Shown piece by piece: positions 61,313 to 64,000 of a stretch of DNA of 64,000 nucleotides. Source of the DNA: Microbacterium paraoxydans (lineage in GTDB: Bacteria; Actinomycetota; Actinomycetes; Actinomycetales; Microbacteriaceae); the NCBI RefSeq assembly GCF_900105335.1, contig NZ_LT629770.1, forward strand, positions 3,348,001-3,412,000, in the 5' to 3' direction. The notes under the pieces were generated by a model. That model saw nothing but the letters and a program-made list of their open reading frames with translations, ran no database searches and was not told the DNA's origin. Made by a program: the position numbers and the translations under genes. Position 1 is the first letter of the stretch. Each line of letters begins with the position of its first letter.

Positions 61313-63156
61313 GAACGGACAAGCCGAAGAAGAACGACCTCTTCCTCGATGACAATGCTGATCTCGAGGGGATGCTCTTCAACCCACGGGCCCGTGGGCC
61401 TGTTGCGACGGGCATGGTGCAGCAATGCGCCAAGCTCATCGACAGCGTCGGCATCCCCGAGCTGTTGGCTCAGTGGGATCTCGAAGTTCACGCTCCCAGC
61501 CGAGGGGGCAGGCCAGCCGCCGTGCCTATGCGGGGAATCCTCATTCTGTGGCTGGTGCTCGCTTGGGAACACCAGCCCCTTCAGCTGAAGAAGCTCCGCG
61601 ACATCATCACCGAACGGTTGACCCCTGAGACAGCTGCGATTCTCGGCATCACCCTCGACGCGAGCGTGAGCCCTGACGGTTGGTATGAACGCGCACGGCG
61701 GTCGACCAACCGCATCATGAGCCTGATCGACTATCACCCCATCTTCAACAGACACCGTCGTCTGCAGAAGCACGAGTGGGATCGCGTCCGCTCGGACCGT
61801 GCCGAGATGGCTGAGGTGCTCTCCGTACGAGCGCACCGCGCCGACGAGTTGATGAACCGCCTCCTTCACGCCACCTACCTGTGGATGCCCAAGCGCCTGC
61901 GCAGCGACAAGATCTCCGTCACCATCGACGCCACCGCCGTCCGGGTGCACGCCCGAGGCATCGGCATCGGTCGCCTTGCCAGCCTCGACCCTGAAGGCAC
62001 AGTCTCCATCGAACCCGACGCTGCCTTCTGGGCCCGCGGAACCGACGACCACTCCGATGATGGCAAGACCTCCATCACGAAGATGAAGTACGCCTACGAA
62101 CTCGAGCTCGGTGTGCTCACGAGCAACGACCCGACGCGTCCCGAGGACATCCCGCACATCGTCGTCGGCATCGGCCACCACGCCCCCGCATTCGGACCGG
62201 GCAAGGCTGCTCGCGCGATGTTCGAGAACATCGTGAACCGCGGTCTCCAGCTCGACCACGTCATCGGCGACCGCGCATACCTCCCCGGCGCCAAAGAAGC
62301 CGATCTTCAGAACTACCTGCGTTCGGCTGGCGCGAAGCTCGTCATGGACTATCACAAGACTTTCCTCGGCTATCAAGACAGCTATGCCGGAGCCATCATG
62401 GTCGACGGCAACTGGTACTGCGCGTCCATGCCTCAGAAGCTCATCGACGCGAGCTCGAGATACAGGGCGGGCGAAGATGCAGATGACAAGAATCGTTCTC
62501 TCACAAAGACGGAGCGCGCAGCCCGCGCCAAGAGCCGGCTCGAACAATGGCACAGCGATGTCGAGGCACGCGCGCCTTACCTCTTCAACCGCAAGGAGCT
62601 GCCGGACGCGAAGGGACGCACGCCCTGGATGTGTCCTGCAGCGGGTAACTCGCCAACTGCTGCCTGCCCTCGCAAGCCCACCATGCTCGCATCGGGCACG
62701 GTTCCGCTCACCATCATCAGGCGACCAGTCGAAGGTCCCGCGAAAGTCTGTGACAACAAGACGAGCGCGACGTTCCCCGCACACGCGGGCGGCAAGTTCG
62801 CCCAGGAGTACCAGTACGGTTCCAAGGATTGGCGTGAGATGTACGGCCACGGCCGCAACAGCGTCGAGTCCTTCAACGCCTACCTCAAGGACGGCGGCAC
62901 CCACGCGCTTGAGGACGGTTCCCGTCGTCGTCTGCGCGGCTCCGCAGCGCAGTACTTCCTGGCCACGATGACTGTCGTGGCTGCGAATCTCGACAAGATC
63001 ATCGACTTCGCCGCTCAGAAGGTCGAAGACGGTCTTGACTACGAGGCGGGCATCGAAGCTCCCCGCTCCAAGAAGCGCAAGCCTCGTCGCAGCACTCCCC
63101 AGCAGCGCGTCACGCACCAGCGCGGTCGAGCGAACCGAAACCCCGTCCGCACATAG
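61309..63156 (+). CDS. DDE transposase-like protein with cysteine-containing insertion (B2)
   Basis: Encodes 615 residues. Marks: a helical N-terminus (GRPAAVPMRGILILWLVLAWEHQPLQLKKLRDIITERLTPE), VTIDATAV with Asp207, EPDAAFWARGT, HVIGDRAYLPGAKE with Asp321, AGAKLVMDYHKTFLGYQ, and GRNSVESFNAYLK with Glu520. Between Asp321 and Glu520 is an insertion with spaced cysteines (WMCPAAGNSPTAACPRK ... KVCDNKTS) that may bind zinc. It ends in a basic tail (SKKRKPRRS). The order and spacing agree with the shorter B1. It loosely resembles IS1182-type transposases, but no IS ends are seen. Translation is coupled to A2. A terminator lies at 63,306. Confidence 0.8.
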   Translation: MRTDKPKKNDLFLDDNADLEGMLFNPRARGPVATGMVQQCAKLIDSVGIPELLAQWDLEVHAPSRGGRPAAVPMRGILILWLVLAWEHQPLQLKKLRDIITERLTPETAAILGITLDASVSPDGWYERARRSTNRIMSLIDYHPIFNRHRRLQKHEWDRVRSDRAEMAEVLSVRAHRADELMNRLLHATYLWMPKRLRSDKISVTIDATAVRVHARGIGIGRLASLDPEGTVSIEPDAAFWARGTDDHSDDGKTSITKMKYAYELELGVLTSNDPTRPEDIPHIVVGIGHHAPAFGPGKAARAMFENIVNRGLQLDHVIGDRAYLPGAKEADLQNYLRSAGAKLVMDYHKTFLGYQDSYAGAIMVDGNWYCASMPQKLIDASSRYRAGEDADDKNRSLTKTERAARAKSRLEQWHSDVEARAPYLFNRKELPDAKGRTPWMCPAAGNSPTAACPRKPTMLASGTVPLTIIRRPVEGPAKVCDNKTSATFPAHAGGKFAQEYQYGSKDWREMYGHGRNSVESFNAYLKDGGTHALEDGSRRRLRGSAAQYFLATMTVVAANLDKIIDFAAQKVEDGLDYEAGIEAPRSKKRKPRRSTPQQRVTHQRGRANRNPVRT

Positions 63157-63305
63157 CGGGCGGATCCGCTACATCCACTCAGATCACCGGCTCGAAGGTC
63201 GGCGCCAGCATGCCGAGTCAACGGTTCCGGCGTCAGCCTTCGGGCCTTCTCTGTGTTCAGCGGGCGTCCAACTCGCCATGGCTGAACCCGTCGACGAGCA
63301 TCAAT

Positions 63306-63339
63306 GAGAAAAGCCGCCCGACACCGGGCGGCTTTTCTC
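63306..63339. terminator. Strong bidirectional terminator after B2
   Basis: GAGAAAAGCCGCCCG pairs perfectly with CGGGCGGCTTTTCTC around ACAC. The T-run on the plus strand fits termination of the A2-B2 transcript; the A-run allows it in the other direction. Confidence 0.9.
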
Positions 63340-63346
63340 GTGCTCG

Positions 63347-63395
63347 GGAGTTCCGCGTACGTGTTTCCATAGGATCCGCGTACAACCCTACGTGC
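63347..63395 (-). repeat. Right inverted repeat of the putative island, with subterminal copy
   Basis: On the minus strand GGGTTGTACGCGGA (63,375-63,388) is identical to the left edge repeat, in inverted orientation. A second, shorter copy of the GTACGCGGAA part lies at 63,351-63,360. The repeat begins right at the 3' end of tRNA-Arg. Confidence 0.5.
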
Positions 63396-63465
63396 CCCCG
63401 ACAGGAGTCGAACCTGCGACCTACGGTACCGGAAACCGGCGCTCTATCCACTGAGCTACGGAGGC
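63393..63465 (-). tRNA. tRNA-Arg (anticodon CCG)
   Basis: A 73-base cloverleaf on the minus strand: acceptor GCCTCCG with CGGGGGC (one G-T pair), D stem GCTC/GAGC, anticodon stem CCGGT/ACCGT with one end mismatch and loop TTCCGGT giving anticodon CCG (reads CGG), T arm GCAGG-TTCGACT-CCTGT, discriminator A. CCA is not encoded. The island ends at its 3' end, a typical integration point. Confidence 0.95.
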
Positions 63466-63481
63466 GTACCGATCGACAATA

Positions 63482-64000
63482 TCACTCGTCGGGGGTGGTC
63501 TCCGACCCACCGGCCTCCGTGACCGGCGCGGCGCGCAGTTCGTCGAGCGCCGCGGCGAGCCTTTCGGCGAGATAGCGGTGGCCGTCGGTGGACGGATGCT
63601 TGCGTCCGACTTCCACGTCGATGACGGCGAGGTAGTTGTCCTCGGTGATCCAGTCCCGCTCGATCGGGGAGATGTACCACCAACCGCGGGCCGAGGCGAG
63701 AGCTGCGAGATCCCGGTCGATCCGTGCGGTCTGCGCGCCCACCGGCAGCTCGTGCGGCGCGGGACCGAGGACCACGATCGCCGCCTCCGGATACAGCGCC
63801 GTCAGCGCGTCCCACGCGGCGGTCACGGCCTCGCGGTAGCCGGCCGCGCCCTGCGCCCGGTCGTTGATGGAGCCCTGGATGATGACGAGGTCCGGATCGA
63901 GGGTCGGGTCCAGCGCCGCGATGCGGTCGCCGAAGTCGGGGCCGTCGATCCCGGGCTTGAGGTAGCCGCTGCCGCGGACGCCGTCGACGATGGTCGAGCC
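63482..64000 (-). CDS. SGNH/GDSL-family hydrolase (N-terminus outside window)
   Basis: The last 172 residues are visible. Block III appears as LVIIQGSINDRAQG (Gly and Asn of the oxyanion hole) and block V as HPSTDGHRYLAERL with the catalytic Asp and His. The nucleophile Ser (block I, GDS) is beyond the right edge. Probably an esterase or acetylhydrolase acting on carbohydrates or lipids. It lies upstream of tRNA-Arg on the same strand and belongs to the core chromosome. Confidence 0.88.
   Translation of the reverse strand, partial: GSTIVDGVRGSGYLKPGIDGPDFGDRIAALDPTLDPDLVIIQGSINDRAQGAAGYREAVTAAWDALTALYPEAAIVVLGPAPHELPVGAQTARIDRDLAALASARGWWYISPIERDWITEDNYLAVIDVEVGRKHPSTDGHRYLAERLAAALDELRAAPVTEAGGSETTPDE

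Overview
The window is high-GC DNA from an actinobacterium. Codon third positions are strongly GC, many genes start with GTG, the regulators are large ATP-binding LuxR types, and the overall style of the proteins suggests Microbacteriaceae, probably Microbacterium. That genus call is inference; no rRNA gene is present to settle it.

Bases 1-24,000 are a compact chromosomal block. It encodes a RidA-family protein, an MscS channel, SHOCT proteins, two SulP transporters, a FUSC-like and a GAP-like membrane protein, an AI-2E-family permease, two DUF6325-like proteins, two formylglycine-type sulfatases, one formylglycine-generating enzyme (FGE), a HAD phosphatase and two MalT/LAL-type LuxR regulators. 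One of these regulators is broken by an in-frame TGA. Almost every transcription start region in the block carries an inverted repeat built from TCAYCC and GGGTGA arms, either abutting or 5 bp apart. I read this as one regulon, probably controlled by the LAL proteins. The sulfatases, the FGE that activates them and the anion transporters suggest sulfate-ester scavenging or a stress programme.

Bases 24,000-32,400 hold a copper operon (two CsoR-like operator boxes, copZ, P1B-ATPase copA, a YHS-domain protein and CPH-type ATPase copB), then a zinc alcohol dehydrogenase with an overlapping membrane-anchored protein, nhaA and a 57-residue microprotein.

Bases 32,490-63,390 look like one inserted genomic island of about 30.9 kb. 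It begins just past a terminator and ends exactly at the 3' end of a tRNA-Arg(CCG) gene. Its two edges share a 14-bp identical core in inverted orientation. Inside are decayed IS3 copies, a SIR2-type 1180-residue putative defence protein, small unknown genes, a metallophosphoesterase, a type I restriction-modification system (hsdR, a frameshifted hsdS, hsdM), a ParS/MbcA-like protein, an intact IS3-family element with 3-bp target duplication, a MerR-SulP pair, and an arsenic operon (trxB-trxA-acr3-arsR/arsC fusion-arsC).

The right end of the island (56,765-63,156) is the most unusual part. It holds two DDE transposase-like proteins and two tyrosine-recombinase-fold proteins that lack the same catalytic residues, plus an XRE regulator with a repeat-rich control region and a helicase-associated-domain microprotein. 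One recombinase-like/transposase-like pair overlaps by ATGA, and a 13-bp identical element lies 5 bp before two of the start codons. I propose this as the mobility module of the island and as the best candidate here for an undescribed system. The window closes with tRNA-Arg and a truncated SGNH hydrolase gene.
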